Below, piece by piece: positions 26,524 to 41,500 of a stretch of DNA of 44,159 bases. The stretch is from an uncultured Rubripirellula sp. (GTDB lineage Bacteria; Planctomycetota; Planctomycetia; Pirellulales; Pirellulaceae). Made by a program: the position numbers and the translations under genes. The notes beneath the pieces were generated by a model that saw only the letters and a list, made by a program, of their open reading frames with translations, ran no database searches and was not told the DNA's origin. Position 1 is the stretch's first letter. Every line of letters begins with the position of its first letter. Location: positions 1 through 44,159 of the forward strand of contig CALJHC010000008.1 in assembly GCA_938075415.1 (NCBI GenBank), in the 5' to 3' direction.

Positions 26524-29500
26524 TCAATGCAAATCATGCTCAGACGCCCCGTCAGCTGTCAGCCAGAGGTGATCTTTTTCGAATTCCAATGGTTTCTCTT
26601 TTGAAGCATTTTCAAATAGTTTATCGATGGTATTTGGCTCCAAGGCAGCCTCTTTCAATTCGTTGCCTCGAAAAGAAACGGATTCCCATTCCAATGCTTC
26701 AAACTCTTGATCATCGACAACAGACGACAAACCATTGTCCCATGTTTCAAGCCTTGATCCTTCAAGACTATCAACAGTGGCTTTTTTCCGTGTGGGCAAG
26801 ACTGAAACAGCCTCGCCGGCAGCCTGTTCACGATGATCCTGTCGAGGCAGTTCATTGATGACCCGAAGCGCGTCACTTGCTGATACGCGATCATCCGCAT
26901 TAACATCCAAAAATCGCCAGCTGTTTTCATACACCAATTCGCTCTCGGCCAACTCTGGCAGTTTCTTGGAATCCACACGAGATAACTCATTGATTACTAG
27001 AAGCGCATCGGCACCAGTTACCAACCCATCGTTATTCGTGTCGACTGAATTGACGGGGTTTGTGTGCTCTGACGGACCCGTTATCACAAGACGCGTCGGT
27101 AGATTCATCGCAGGTTTCTCAAACAAACCAATATTACCGCCAAAGGCTTGGATCATCCAAGGTACTGCCGATCCTTCCACGTAGATCCTTGCGTATTGGC
27201 CATCCCAATGATCTGCTCGTAAAATTGACCAGGTTCCATCTAATTTCACCTGTTCCCAATCATCAACTTCAACCGTCAGATACGTTTGGTCGATACTCTT
27301 CGGCACATTGTTCGAGTCTACAGAAATGGCGTGAAGCGGATTCGACTTCACATCGATGATTTCGATATTTGAAAACATCGACGATGACAGATCAACGGAA
27401 AGTGGTTCACCCACCCACGACAATCTGTCAGTGTGTCGCCCACCATCGACGAAGTCAGTTAAGGACTTAACGAAGAATTGATCCTCTCCATTAGCACCAT
27501 CTAGTTGATTACTCCCATCGTGTCCGATAAGAACATCGGCTCGCGGCCCTCCAATAAGGACGTCATTCCCCAAGCCCCCATCAAAAACAACTTGATTGCC
27601 GCGGCTTTCTAGGTGGTCGTCCTGATCGCCGCCATTGGCTGTGACCAAGTGATGTGTATTCATATCCACAAGCAACGTGTCATGACCTGATCCCAAATGC
27701 ACCACGATCGAATCAAAGGCGGTGGCATCGTAACGGTGTATCACCACATTGGACAAATCTTCTTGGGCCGGATTGATTTGGCCGTCAGGCTGATTGGCAA
27801 TGAAAACCACGACTTCATGGTTTTCATTGGTCATTCTGACATAATCAGATCCACTCGATCCAACGACATGCAGTTCTCTCTCGATGATGTTTGATCCACG
27901 AGCCTCCGCCCAGAATGTCTCAGTTTTAAAATCTCGAGCACTGGCATCCGTCACTGTCACGCTTACCGGAAACCGGCCTCCGCTTTCGTAGTGATGCGAG
28001 GCAACAAAATCCGTTGCTCCTGCTGCAAGATTCAAAATGGTAGGTGCGGGACCGTCACCCCAATCAATCACAACCAGATGTTGATCCAGGGCGCCGCCAC
28101 CGGAAAAATCACCCGAGAGTGTGACGCTGCCGACAGTATCCTCCTCGTCCAGGATTTGAGCGGCATTCATTTGTGTCAACGGAATATCGCTGACATCGAT
28201 GGTTCGTTGGTAATCGGTGTATTGTCCGTCTGGAAAGGACACCCGCATGTAAATCGTTTGCAAGCCACTTTGCGTTAGATTCAGTGAGGCAGTTGGTGTT
28301 TCGCTTCCCTCGGCGTAAATCGACTCATCTCGCTCCAATTCACTCGTGGAGAAGAAGTAACGTGGCCCGAAGATCTCACCCTCGGCATCAAGTGTCGTAG
28401 CAATGACTTGCGTCGGTGGAAGACATGCGTCTAATGATACTGCGAACTCTTGTTCTTCGACCACGAGTCCCGAGTTGCTGACCACAAGGTAGGCACTACA
28501 TGTCTGTGGCGGAATCGGTTGCGGGATCAGCAGATCAGCATTCGATCCCTCATAGAGATAAACTTCACCGAGGCCACCGGAGGTAAAGATGGGTGATTGA
28601 ATACTCAGGTTCGCACTTGGTTGCTTTTCTAAGACGTATCCAAACGAATCACCACCGGACTTTGCATACCATTGGTACGGTTGGGTGCTGCCGTCGGACG
28701 TCACGTCAATGACCGCGTGGTTCAAACCATTCAAGCTGCCGGGGTTATCCAAAGCCCAATCGGTGTAGCCCTCGGAGAGTGGGATTTGAATCGCCTGTCC
28801 GCCTTCGACTGGATACAGCCACGCCCAGTTACCGTCACCGCCCAAATCGGATGCTCCAATCCAGAATTGCCCTTCAGTTGCTAGATCCCCCAAAGCCTTC
28901 GCCATCTCTTCGGTCGTCAGATTAGCGATACGACCCTCACGATCGACCGCGTCCTGGTAGGCCTCGTCCCAAGCCATCGTCGTTGTGATCACTTCAAAGA
29001 TGCTTTGTGCGTCGATTTCACTTTCGGCATGCAGAAGAATGGATCCGCCAGATAAATTGAAGACCGGGACATCCGGCAGTACTGATAGATTACCGACTGT
29101 GGTTATCGAGAGCGTGGTGGGGAGATGTTCAATTTCCCCACGATCCAAGATCGCAACTCCTGAAATATGCACGACGCCACCCTGTTCGATGGCAACCAAT
29201 TCATCGATTTTATTCTGAAGTTGACTGATGCGATTTGGCACTGCTTGCTGCAATACCGCCACCGACGTCAAGTAGGTATCAGAAAAATATTGATTCAGAT
29301 CTAACGGGATCTCTCCAAGCGTTAGGTCGCCAATATTTTCGATCGCAATGTTCCCAGCGTTGGTAATCGCAGCTACTCGATTTACTTCCGTTTGCAATGG
29401 ATTCTGCGAGTTGCCAATGCCTGACATCTTCGAACCGCTCACGCCCTCGGCAAGGAAGACTGCATTTGGGGCAATCACATGGGTTGTATCGCCAACGCCT

Positions 29501-32500
29501 TGGACACTACCACCGTACGTGGGATAAGTTCCACTAATACCATCGAAGTCCGCAACGACTAGGACGGTTCCACCGTTTTGGTCGTTTGATATTTCGAGTT
29601 CACTCACGCTTACATCCGCAGGGGCAAAGAGCGTAATGTTTCCAAGTTCGGATACGATGCGACTCCCGTAGTCCATGAGAATGCTGGACTCATTCGCGAG
29701 CTCTTCTACATAGATCTCTACCTCACTTAAACCGATCAGGTTGTTGTCATCGCCGGCAAAGGCTTTGAGGTTATCCAGCTTGATATACCGTGCGTCCTGA
29801 CCGCTAAGGTCAATCGTTTCCGAAAAATCGACGTTATCAAGACCTGGCGCCTTGGCAAAGTTGTGACCGGCAAGGACACGATGATAAATCTTATCTTCAC
29901 CAGCAATCCACAGGTCAGCTTGCTCAACTCCTCGATCAAGCAACTCTGGGCGTCCCGATAGCGTTTCGTTGTAATTCCAGATTCTCAAGTGATCCAGACG
30001 CTGCACGAATCCGATGTCAAACTCGATGTAGGGATCTAAATCGTTGGGTTGTTCAAGTGTGCCATTGGATAGCCACATGTTACCGTCGGGTGTAATCACA
30101 TGATTGTCCGATGCGGACAATCCCGAGCCATCAATCACATGCACTGCCTGCCGTGACCAAGGAGAAGTGGTTAATTCACTTGAGGCTTGCACATCAACGA
30201 TAAACGCCTTGCGAATCGGGTTGTCAGTCGCTTGACTGTGTCGGTTGTGGACATCTTGAAGATGGCCATCTTGATAACGACTGCCAGCTGTCAACACAAT
30301 GTCACCGGCACCGCTTGCGGAAACCAAGGTTTCATACTCATCAGTGGTGGCATCAACCCACTTCCAATATCCTTCATGTCCTGCGTCAGTCGCACCAATC
30401 CACAGATTCAAGTCAGTACCTGTGATGGCTGCTTCAACTTGTTTTTGCGCCTCAGCACTGACGATAATCGCCAATTGTCCATCTTTTTGTTTTGCGTCAA
30501 CGAAGGCCTGTTGCCACGTGTAACTGCGATCTTGGACGACGCTAAATTGTCCATCTTTCAGTAACAGATATCCCTCTAGGAGCGAGCCACCTGAGAGATC
30601 GTTCCATTCTCCCGAAGGACGGATCATCCCGTAGTTTTCATTCCCCAAATAGTTGTCTGGCTGGTTTTCGGCCCAATTCACGAAGTTGTCGCTAACGACC
30701 CATTTCCACTCACCTTCAACGGATCGATCGGTTGCGCCAATCCAGACGCTCGTGCTACCGTTGTGTGAGGCAGCTCGCTTCTGTGCACTTTCACTATCGA
30801 GGACGGCAAGTCGACCACCGCGAGACTGTGCATCGTAGGATGCTTGATACCATGTAAAACTTCCTGAAATGAAATGGAATTGCTCGTCCAACTCTAAGAT
30901 GTAACCATTCAGTTCGGTACTTCCAGAGGCGTCGTTCCAGGTTCCATCCGCATACATGACTGCATAATCTTCTCCATCGCCAAAGTTGTTCGGTTCGCCG
31001 GCGTGCCAGTTGTCGTACTGGTCGCGATTGAGAATGAAAGGCTGCTCGAACTGGATCAGTGTCAGATCACTATTGACGGCGATTCCTGAGTGACCGGACA
31101 ACAGAATGTCACCATCACCTCCGCTGGCCTGGACAGCCGCTCCGACCACGAGGCTTTCTCTCTCCAACCACAACCAATTACCGGGGTTCTGGATATCGGT
31201 CGCGCCAATCCATAACTGCTGACTGTTGGCCACTCCCTGAGCTCGTAGTTGATCTTGTCTACTGTTAATGGTCGCAAGTTGGCCACCACGTTCAGCGGCA
31301 TCCCGATTCGCATCAAACCAGCTGATCTTGTTGTCAAAGGTAATCGAAGAATAAACGCCGTCGACCTCTAGCAGATAGCCGTCAATAAGACTGTCACCGG
31401 ATAAGTCATTCCACGTGCCATCGACACGTAAGTGTGCGTAGTGTTCCGTACCGTTGTAGTTGTCCGGTTGGTTGAGTCCCCAATTCTGGTACCGATCCAA
31501 GTTGACCCACATCCAAGTGCCTTCGTGACCCTGATCCGTTCCACCCAGCCAGATATTGATTCCCTCCAGTTTTGATTCGGCTCGAGCCTGATCTTCCGCA
31601 GTATGGATTATCGCCAATTGTCCTCCGCGAGACTGCGCATCATTGAGTGCGCCGTGCCAAGTAAACGACCCCTTAATCAGTTCGTATTGGCTATTGGATT
31701 CCAACAAGTACCCCGCTAGTTCGGTATCGCCGCTGAGGTCATCCCATTTCCCTTCATTTCCAGCTGTCCCGTACATCTGAAGATAGTTCTGATCGCCGTT
31801 TGCATTATTTGGCTCTCCGGTGTTCCAGTTGGAGTAAGTGAAACGTGTTTGCCGCTGGAAAATAATCCTTGTTGCCTGCAACACGTGACTCGATGATTGA
31901 TCGTTGGCAGCGATGGTCAGATCACCACCGCCAATTACATTGACAGCTTGATTCACAATCACTTGATTCGAGTTCACGATCTCAAGGTCACCCTGACCGA
32001 CCACCAGATTCCCGATGGTCAGTGCATCGGATTCATTGGCAACGTGAACGGGTCCAGTTGGTTCATTACCAATCAATCGAGTGACTTTCGTCCTCAGCGG
32101 CTCATCGGGCATTCCTACGCCTCCCGATGATCCCAACAGTAGGACACCAGCAATCAGGTCAGTGGATTCAGTGTTTTCACTTGGCAGTAATTGCCCAGAT
32201 CCGCCCCAGAGAAAGTAAGATTCTTGGCCGGTTTCAAGGCGATCGGCAACCCTGACATCTGCGGCGGAATTTAAAGTAATCGGGCCAAAATCTGAGGTGA
32301 TGGTTACGTCCAGTGAATCATCTCCGGCAACGCGAGGTCCGTCATCGTACGCAACCACGCTACCCGCAATCTGGATATCAAGGTTGGATGTCTGACGGTT
32401 GGTCAACTGAAAATGCGTTTGCAGACCGATCGCATTGTCCAGCGAAGTGGCCTCGTCGGAGGTGATGGTGATGTTGCCACCAGCGATGATCGATTCCAAA

Positions 32501-35500
32501 CTATAGATGTAGTCGCCAGCACTGTCCGATTGCTCACCTACCAGCTCTTGAGTCAATAAATGCAACGTGACATCGCCATCTGTTTCAATCAAGTTGAATC
32601 GCACAGCAGATTCCTCGCGATCATCATTGACCAACGCCTTCATGCGAAGGTTAATATCTCCGCTCGCACGAATATTCCGTGGTTGCAAAACATTAGGACG
32701 CCTGAAAATCAAGGCATACTGGGTAGAAATAGCGAAAGGCGTTAGTGTCTCATTGCGAATCGAAACATTCCACATCCAGCCCCTCAGACCGGACTGCCCT
32801 GCAAAGTCATTGCCTAGACGCCATTCACCACTGGGGATGACCAGCGTGTTGGAATCATCATTCGCCAAGAGTGTCGACTCGATGGTCAAAATTCCGTCAA
32901 CATAAATTCCGAGTGATTGCTCTTCTGCATCAAGCCGCGCGACAACCTGATGCCATTGATCGGTATCGATCACGCCGGCGTCGGAATTGAGTAATGTGGT
33001 GGTGCCATCAGCCAGTGGAACGATCAGATTAAGGGTACCCGACGGATCGACGCTGAGCGAAAGCGATGCTGATGAACCGTCTGCCGATGCGTTTGTCGGT
33101 TGTTTAATGAAAATCGTGTACGGAGTACTTTCTTCGAAACTCTCAATTTTAATCCACGCGTCGATCGTTTGAGCAAAATCACTATCCAGTAACTCGTCTT
33201 GAGCAACCGCCACATAGGTTTCTTGGCCACCATCAAAATAGGCAGCATTTTCTAGGCCTTGTGGCGATCCGCTTACAGCGTTCTGAACGTTAAAGTAACG
33301 TCCATCAATCTGGTTGACTGACTGATCCGCCATCCTCACCGTTGCGGCATCGTTCATTCGCCAATTAGCATCGGCGGCAGGACCTAAGGCCAGAAACAGA
33401 CTTGATACCTCCCCTTGCGAGAGAGCGCGATTAATGATCGCAATTTCATCCAGTCGACCGTGGTAACCTGATTCCTTGGATGGCGAGTTGGCAATCACCC
33501 AATTCCCCGACTCCGAACGAACCTTCGAACCGGTTGGTAAGTCGGATCGTGACTCGATCAACTTTCCGTTAAGCATCAATTGCATTTCACCGCTGTCCGC
33601 ATCAAGCACCGTTGCAAAATGGTGCCAACGCCCTTGGGTGACGATTCCCGCATCCGTTGTCACTTCGTACTGGCCTGTTTGCCCTTGCAAGCCAACGGCC
33701 CAGTGCAGAAACCCACCCCTCCCTATCCAGAACGTGTTCTCACGATTTTCGCCGCCGTTGGTGTAATCAGTTGGGCCGGTTCCTGGGGCGCCCATAAAGT
33801 ACACTGCCTGCCAATCGAAATCGGTGCTCTCCACCATGAACCAACCGCTGACGGTTTGTCCCTGCAGGCCTGTGGGGGTGAAGTCCGCACCTTGAACATA
33901 ACTATCGGTGCTTCCTGTGAAACGTACCGAAGTATTTCTACCTATCAAAGCTCCGGTACGTTCCAGTTCGGTGTCGGGCCCGTAGGATCCATTGTGGCCA
34001 TTCCCAGACTGATCTGTGGCTTCGATTGAAGTATCTCCCAGACGCCAGTAGGCGTCTGGAAAACGTTTCATGACTCGATCTGGATAGGTCGGTCGCTCCA
34101 GAAACTCAAGTGTAAAGGGTTCGGCGGCACCTTCTGGATTGGGAATCACTTCACCACTTGTGGCATCGAGACTGATAGCGGCAGCGGTCAGGTGCGTCTT
34201 GGCGAATTCGGCAGAGCCAGCAAGTAGATCACCATTGGCGGTGACCAAGTGAATCTGCCCCAGCCCGGCATCGATGTCGCCGGTGATAATCAGGTCAGAA
34301 CCGTCAGGATTTGTATTCTCGATTCGAAATAGCCCCAAGCTTTGCTCGGAATCCGTACTGGTTCCCGGAGCCCAATCCTTGGTATCGATGGAACCGTTGT
34401 CGGGATCCAATTTCAGGCTGTCTGCGAGGCCGGCTTGATTGCTGTATCGAGGATCCAAATCGATGCCTTGAACCTCCATCGGGAGCAAAGAGTCATTGAG
34501 GACCGCAACACTCGACACACTCGCAAGAGTCGGGGTGCCTCTTAGCTTGCTCGAGGTAGAATTCGTCAGACTGTGGTCTGTCTCATCGAGATTGGTTTCA
34601 GCTTTGACGGTGTAATTCAAGTTCTCAAGTTGACTTACGGTGGTTTGGTAATTGATTGGATCGACAACGATCAAGTCGCCAGCTTGGTACTGATGGCCAG
34701 CGATAACCGATCCACTAGCCAACGTCACTCCGTCGGCGTTCCTCACAACACCATCGGTATCGATATGCAGGTAGCGTCGATCCTTAAAATGAACCGTGGC
34801 GTCAAAGTTAACATCGTTGAGAGTGTTGAAAAGTTTGCTGTCGGATCCACTGTCGTTTCGTGAACTGCTACTTGGAATGTCAGTGTAATCCGATGATTCA
34901 AAGTCATAGGCATCGGAGTATTCCACACGGCCGTAAGTGAGACGAGTTTGCGGATCAACATCTTGATGCGTCGCGGTCAAGTTCAAGCTATTGGTAAAGA
35001 TTTCAACGTCCTCGTCCACTTGAATCCGCGACCGAGTGTCAACCCAAGTTTGTGTTCGCAGTGAGTACCAGCCCCCGCCTTTCTTTCGGAAGAAGTTTGC
35101 GTGAGTCTGGGGGGCGATATTTTGATGATTCGCTGAGATGGTCAAATCATCCGAGGCATGCAACACGGAGTTATCACCGATGGTGATATTCGTATCATCA
35201 TAAAATCGAGTGGTTGCGGTCGCTTTTTTGGTCATCAACCCGGCACCGCGAACCTCGGAGTAGGCCGATGCGGTCGCGTCCATCACCGCTGCGTCGAGCA
35301 TAATGGACCTTGCGCTCAGGTAAGAAGAGGCGAGATTGATACTTGTGATCGTTCGTTCATCTTCGGTTCCAATTCGCACACCGAGGTTCTTTCGATCGTT
35401 CACTAATTTAGAATCATCATCGCCGGCGGTGTTGGCTTTCATTTCACCGCCTACGCCACCAGCTTTGGCCTTGGACACCATTTCGTCATCGAACGTGCTG

Positions 35501-38500
35501 TGCGCTTCGATCTTGATCTGATTGCCCGCCGACAGACGAGCAAAATCATCCAGTTGCACGTCGGTTGTGTACTGATGTGTCACTCGTGACCATGAGTTTT
35601 GCAGCGGGATGAGACCGCCACCTTCGGTCACGGCTTCCGATGACAAATCATCGTTGTTGGAAGCGTTGAGCTGAAGATTGATCTCCGCATGGATGCTGCC
35701 GGAGACTTCGATTTGACTTTTCTCGGTGGCCTGCGTGCTGGCGGTGGAATTGCCACTTTCGACGAAAATCCCGACAAAGGTGTTGTCAACATACGATTCT
35801 GCGTTGGCATGAGTGCGCGAGTTAATATAGACGTTCTCGCCCTGCAGTCTGGCTCCGACTTCGATACTGACACCCACATCCGGTTCACTGACGGCCAATG
35901 CGCGTGGTACACCGACGCCAACCAGTCCACCGCCGCCGCCGGTGGTAATCGCCTTGGCCTCACCGTGGTTAAGTCCCAGGTCGAAAGGTGGTCGCCACCC
36001 CTGGCTCACAAAAGCAAAACTCTGGTCCCCCGCCCCCTTTTCGGTCAGGTCCACGATCAATTTATGTCGACCCTGGCCAGGGTCCGTTAAGTCAACCCCT
36101 TCGGTCCCCAGAGTACTTCCCATGCCGATCGTTCCTGAGTAACCGTTGCCGGCGGTGTCACTTCCTGATAGATCGACGGAGGTTCCCGTAGACAAGTCCT
36201 CCAGAGTCGCTGCGAGCCGGAAGGAGTGGTCGGATACCTTGATGACGTAGTAGGACTGACCCTCCTGCAAACCTTCGATTGGTTGCTGTTCCGCAGGGAT
36301 AAAATAGTGGTTCACGGCGGACGATTTGTTTTGGCCGCTAATCGCTATCGGCGCAACGATGGCAGTGCTTGAAAGTTGGTAGTTATCACCGCCTTCCTGA
36401 CTGACATAGTACGCTTCACCCGCCTCAAGTCCATCAATTAGCTGATTGGCAGTTGCACCGATATAGGCAAAACGCCTGGCAACCGTCTGAGCCGTTTGCT
36501 GCTTTGCAGCGGTGTCAATGATTGCCAAATGACCGCCGCGAGTCTCGGCATCTTCCTTGGCCTGAGCCCAGGTAAACGTGCCGGTGACGATTGAGTAGTC
36601 ACCATCAAGCTCAAGTAGATATCCAGTAAGTTCACTCGTCGCAGATCGATCATTCCAAGTGCCGTCACTTCGCAGATGGGCATAGTGTTCACCGTTCAGG
36701 GAAGGTTCATTGGAGGCCCAGTTCTGGTACCCCTCCATTTCCACCCATTGGAAATTACCTTCGTGACCCTCGTCTGTGCCACCAATCCAAACGCTGGAAC
36801 TTCCCAACTTGGATTCAGCTAATAGCTGATCGCTGTTACTGTTAATGGTCGCAAGTTGGCCACCGCGTGCCTTGGCATCCTCGAAGGCTTGGTTCCAATT
36901 GAAGGTATCTGTGATGAGTTCGAAATCTCCGTCCTTTTCGAGAAGATATCCACCAAGCACTGCCGCACCATTGTTATCGTTCCACTGTCCTTTGTAAGCC
37001 GGGTCAGCGTACATCTGGATGTAGTTTTCGTCACCGTTGTAGTTGTTCGGCTCGTTGGGATACCAATTAGCGTACGTGAAAGCCGTTTCAACGGGTTCTG
37101 CCAGTGGAGTGCCATCTGGTGCTGATTCGGATCCCACCCACATCCAATCGGCTTGATTCGATTCATTGTTCGCACCAATCCAAAGCAGCAGTCCTGTGGA
37201 GGCCGCTTCTAACGCAGCAAGTGCATCCGCGTTTTCTTCTGCGGAACGAATGGTTGCCAGCCACCCACCCTGACTCAGCGCGTCGGCTCGGGCTTCCTCA
37301 TAGGTGCCACTGAACGGGATATAAGTAAACTGCTTGGATTCTACCAACCACGGATGCGTCTGATCATTTTTGACGTCATTCCATTTTCCCGAACTGGCGT
37401 ACATCAGCAGTTGGGTTTCCTTATTGATCATCCCGGTATCGTTCGGCTCACCGTCGGCCCAAAAACTTTGGTAACCATTTTTTTCATCACCCTTGGACTT
37501 GCCGTCCCAGAATTCCTTGCCACTTTCTCCGTCAGGACTCAGGTCCGTCCAATACCAATGACTCCGGTCATCTGCATCGGAACCTCCTAAATAAACATTT
37601 TCGGAACCAATCGCCTCTTTGGCCGTCTCCCACTCATCCTCATTGATGATTGTCGCAGGCCATACACCCATCCAGCCACCAATGGCGTCGTTGAACTTGT
37701 TACCTTTGCTCTCCTTCGGGCTAACTTGGAACTGTGGACGTTCCAAGAGGTACCCGCTGAGGCTCTCCGTGGCGACGTAATTATTCCACGTTCCATCATC
37801 CACCATCACGGCGCTGAACTGAGTATCAATACTGGTGGGCGCGTTGGGATTCCAGTTCTCATAAGGTGGGTTCGCTTGTGTCGCATTACCCTGCGGCCAA
37901 AATGGCTGATCGGTTGTCTCTTCGTAATCGTTCGGTAACCAATACCACTGAGAATTGTTTGCGTTGGCCGCGTAGACCACCTGCTGACCGTCGGTCAAAA
38001 GATCGCTGTAGCGGTCGGGGTTACTGATATCGAACGTCGCATTTTCGTTGTGCGGAGTTACCGTCTTGGCATCGGCATCCACGTCCAATGCATTGAACTG
38101 TAGAGGTTTCGCCGCTCGATAAGTCACCACTTGCCCGTGGGCAAAACCATGAGAATTAATGTTCAGAACACTGTTGCCACTACCATCATTATTTACAACT
38201 GCTGTGCCATTAAAATCGACCGGAGCGTCCGGCAGGGCATCCGGGTGTTCTAGTTTTAATACGTTATCCGAGAGATCGATTTCTCGAACCAGGTAAGTCT
38301 CACCGTCGACTAAACCGCCGATCGGGATGACCCCTGCGTCATAGATGACCTGTGTTGCGTGTGCAAAATTGGTGAAGGCGCCGTTGACTGATTGACCATG
38401 CAAACCGCCCTGCCAGAACACGTCAGCGGTGTTGTTCCAAACCCATGTTCCTTCCTGTTCAAAATCGTTACCACCAAGCCACGCCAGATTGATCTCGTTG

Positions 38501-41500
38501 TCGATCATCAATGCTTTGATTTCATCATTCTGTGTTTTGGTTGAAGGCTGCGCTAAGGCACGATCAAGATTCTTAGCGTCCTCCACTGCTTCCCGGAACG
38601 TCCATCCGGTTTCACCCGTTGCTGCCGCAAACTTAAATTCACCAGAGGAAGCATCCCTGTAGATGTAAGCTGGTAATTCATCCATCGTCTGCAAATCGAA
38701 CCAATATCCGGATGCTGCGATCGATAACGCATCTTCGCCAAATTCGCCACCATCGTTGGGCTGGGCGCCGTAGAGATAATGCGGATTTTTGAACTGCAAC
38801 TCATTATTTAGGAGGTTGACCGAGTCACTATTTGCCGCGGCCACCACGTAGTAGTCCAACGTCTCTTCACTACTCTTGGTTATCCAAGCACCAGTGGTGT
38901 GCTCGGCCGAGTTTTCGATGGCGGCATAGTCCATTCCAGTAGCAAAAGGGTCAGGCGTACCCTCGGCCCAATCCGAGTAAGCATCGATTGTTTGCCCGTT
39001 CTTCCAAAAGGTAACACTTTCGGAGCCAGGAAGTTCCCAAATCCAGTTTCCATGATCTGCCTGATCCGTACCACCGATCCAAGCTTCTTGACCTTCTGGC
39101 AGCAGCGACAGCACCTTGTTGTTTTCTGCCTCACTTGTCAGGGAAGCCAAGCGACCGCCGGCAACCTCTGCCAGTTCAACGGCCTGATGCCAAGTAATCG
39201 GGGTTTCCGATTGATAGACAGAAAGTTCGGTCCCGGTGACCAGAACGCTGCCGAGTCGGATGATTGTCGCATCACGAGGAATTGCACGATAAATCTCACC
39301 AGGTGTCAGTCCGCCGACAGGCGCCGTATTCGAGGTATCACTGGAGACGTATTGAATTGCATCCCCATAGCCCAAGCCGTGTTCTTCGTTGAATTCGATG
39401 GTATTCGCATCGAGCCCATCGGCGTTTGCATCAACACCTGTGTCTGCGTTAAAGACCGATGCATCGGGCCGCTCCATCAAGCGACCGCCAACAGCGTCAA
39501 TCAGTAATTCGCCACCGCTGTGAACGGAGGCGTTTCCAACATTCACGTCAACGATCGGGGCGACAGTCGCAAACGAATCGCTGGCAGAAACCGTGACGAC
39601 GCCGACGTTGAATTCCCCCTGACGATCATCCGAATCCTCTTCCTCTGGTCCCAAAAGCGCCTTGGCGTCGCTAATCGATTCGGCACGGACGACGACTTGA
39701 GTGACCCCTTCGATGTTGGCGTTGTCACCAACTTCGGTTCTAACCACCGGTTTCGCTTCCGAGTGAATATTGGCAACGTTGATGGATATTCCACCTCCAT
39801 CACCGCCGATCATCTTCGTACTTGCCGTATCATTGGCGAGCGAGTTGGCGATAACCTTTGCAGCGTTTAGCGATGAACTCTCGATCTTCGCAGTGACTGC
39901 AGGCGAGGCCCAGACCTTCTGAGACACAACATCCACCGCAACGATGCCGACAGACCCTGAAATAACCGTCGCGGTCACCTCAGCATCGGAAATCGCATCC
40001 ACCAAGATGCCACCCAACGGCGCATTGACCTGGCTACCCTCTGTGATGCCAGCATGAACCGATGCACCGCATTCATCCTCATCATCACACTCCTCGTCGC
40101 CTCGGTAGATGGCGTCAATATTTGTCGTTGTATCGGATAACCCGATCGCAACGGTAACCGCTACCGTTGTCGCATGGGGCGTCAGTTCCGAACTACCAAG
40201 TGCGTTGACGACAACATCTTGTAAATCAGAGGTAACCGAAGATTCTGAAATAACAGCACTCACATCGTTCTGATTCACGACGAGGGATTTGGAGACGGCA
40301 AAGCTGAGTCCACCAAGGCCGGCTGCCGCCGAAATTGCACTGGTATCGGTTTCCAAGCTGGTTTCATCGCGTGCAAAAACTGTGATCCCATCATCCGATC
40401 GAACCTCCGCGTGACCTATACTTGCGGAAACATCAAAATGACTGTGTGACTCTGCGGCACTACCGGCACCTGAGCCAGAGCCTCCAATCCCGATGGCTAA
40501 TGCCGCTGCAATCGAGGGTGCATTGGCATAGGCTGACGCCTGCGGTTGACCATTGACAGTGTGTTGCTTGAGTTCGGCTAGCACATCGATCGCACCGCCG
40601 ACAGAGAGGGCGGTTTCACCTGCATCTTGACGACCGATCGAAGCCGAAAGTTCTCCATCGATCGTGTTGGTTGCCTTGGATACCGCGACACCAATAGAGG
40701 CAGCGACGTAGCCGCCCGAGCCAGCAACGTCAAGTGCGAATGTTTCTGCTGCGTGCTGCGGTACACTCTCAGCGATCACAGAAAGATCGCCACTTGCAAT
40801 CGTCAACTCGGTACCAGCCACTTCCGACGTCACATTGTTGGTCACCGTGTTGTCCGAGATTGCACTGGCAGCATTTAACGCCACGCCGACCTCCGCGCTC
40901 GCCGACACATCAACTGCAACCGAATCATTTTGGGAATCAAGAAGACTTTCATCCAAGGCAAGGATCGATGCATTTCCATGTAACTCAACAATCGCTTGTT
41001 CGCTCTCGACTACCTCACTAACAGCATCGTTCTTAGCTACAACCCCTGCGTAAATCTCATTGTCAATCCAGTTGCGACTCGTCGAATACGGGATTTCGAC
41101 CGAGACGGCGAGCCCCGTTTGGTCGACGGTTACGCCAAACTGCCCAGCAACTGCCAAAGCGGAAACACTGGATTCATCCACCGCGTGTATTTGAAGTTGA
41201 TCTTCAGTCATATCGATCTGGGCAAGCTCAATCTGACCTCCTTCAATGAAAGCCTTCGTCTCACCTTCCAGCACGTTGATCACAAACGTCCCTAGAAAGC
41301 CAAGAGAGACGAATTCGTTGGTGGATACGTTCAGCGAACTACTCGTTCCCACCGATCGGATGCCACCCGCAGAGGTCGCATCCACGATGACAGAACCAGC
41401 CTCCAAAATCACTGAATCAGAAATGGTGGCGTGAGAGTCCACTGCAATGAGGTTGGCGGTGTAAGAAATCCCAACCGACGCACTCCCAAAAGTTGGATTC

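Noticed and set aside
26044..26604. Plus-strand open frame of 186 codons overlapping the end of the giant gene
   Set aside because: Composition is erratic, it overlaps the giant gene's 3' end, and nothing in it is recognisable.
4950..37325. A diversity-generating retroelement linking the reverse transcriptase relic to the C-type-lectin domains
   Set aside because: The reverse transcriptase fragment is decayed and over 25 kb away, the lectin modules are internal rather than at a C terminus, and no template/variable repeat pair with adenine-specific differences was seen.
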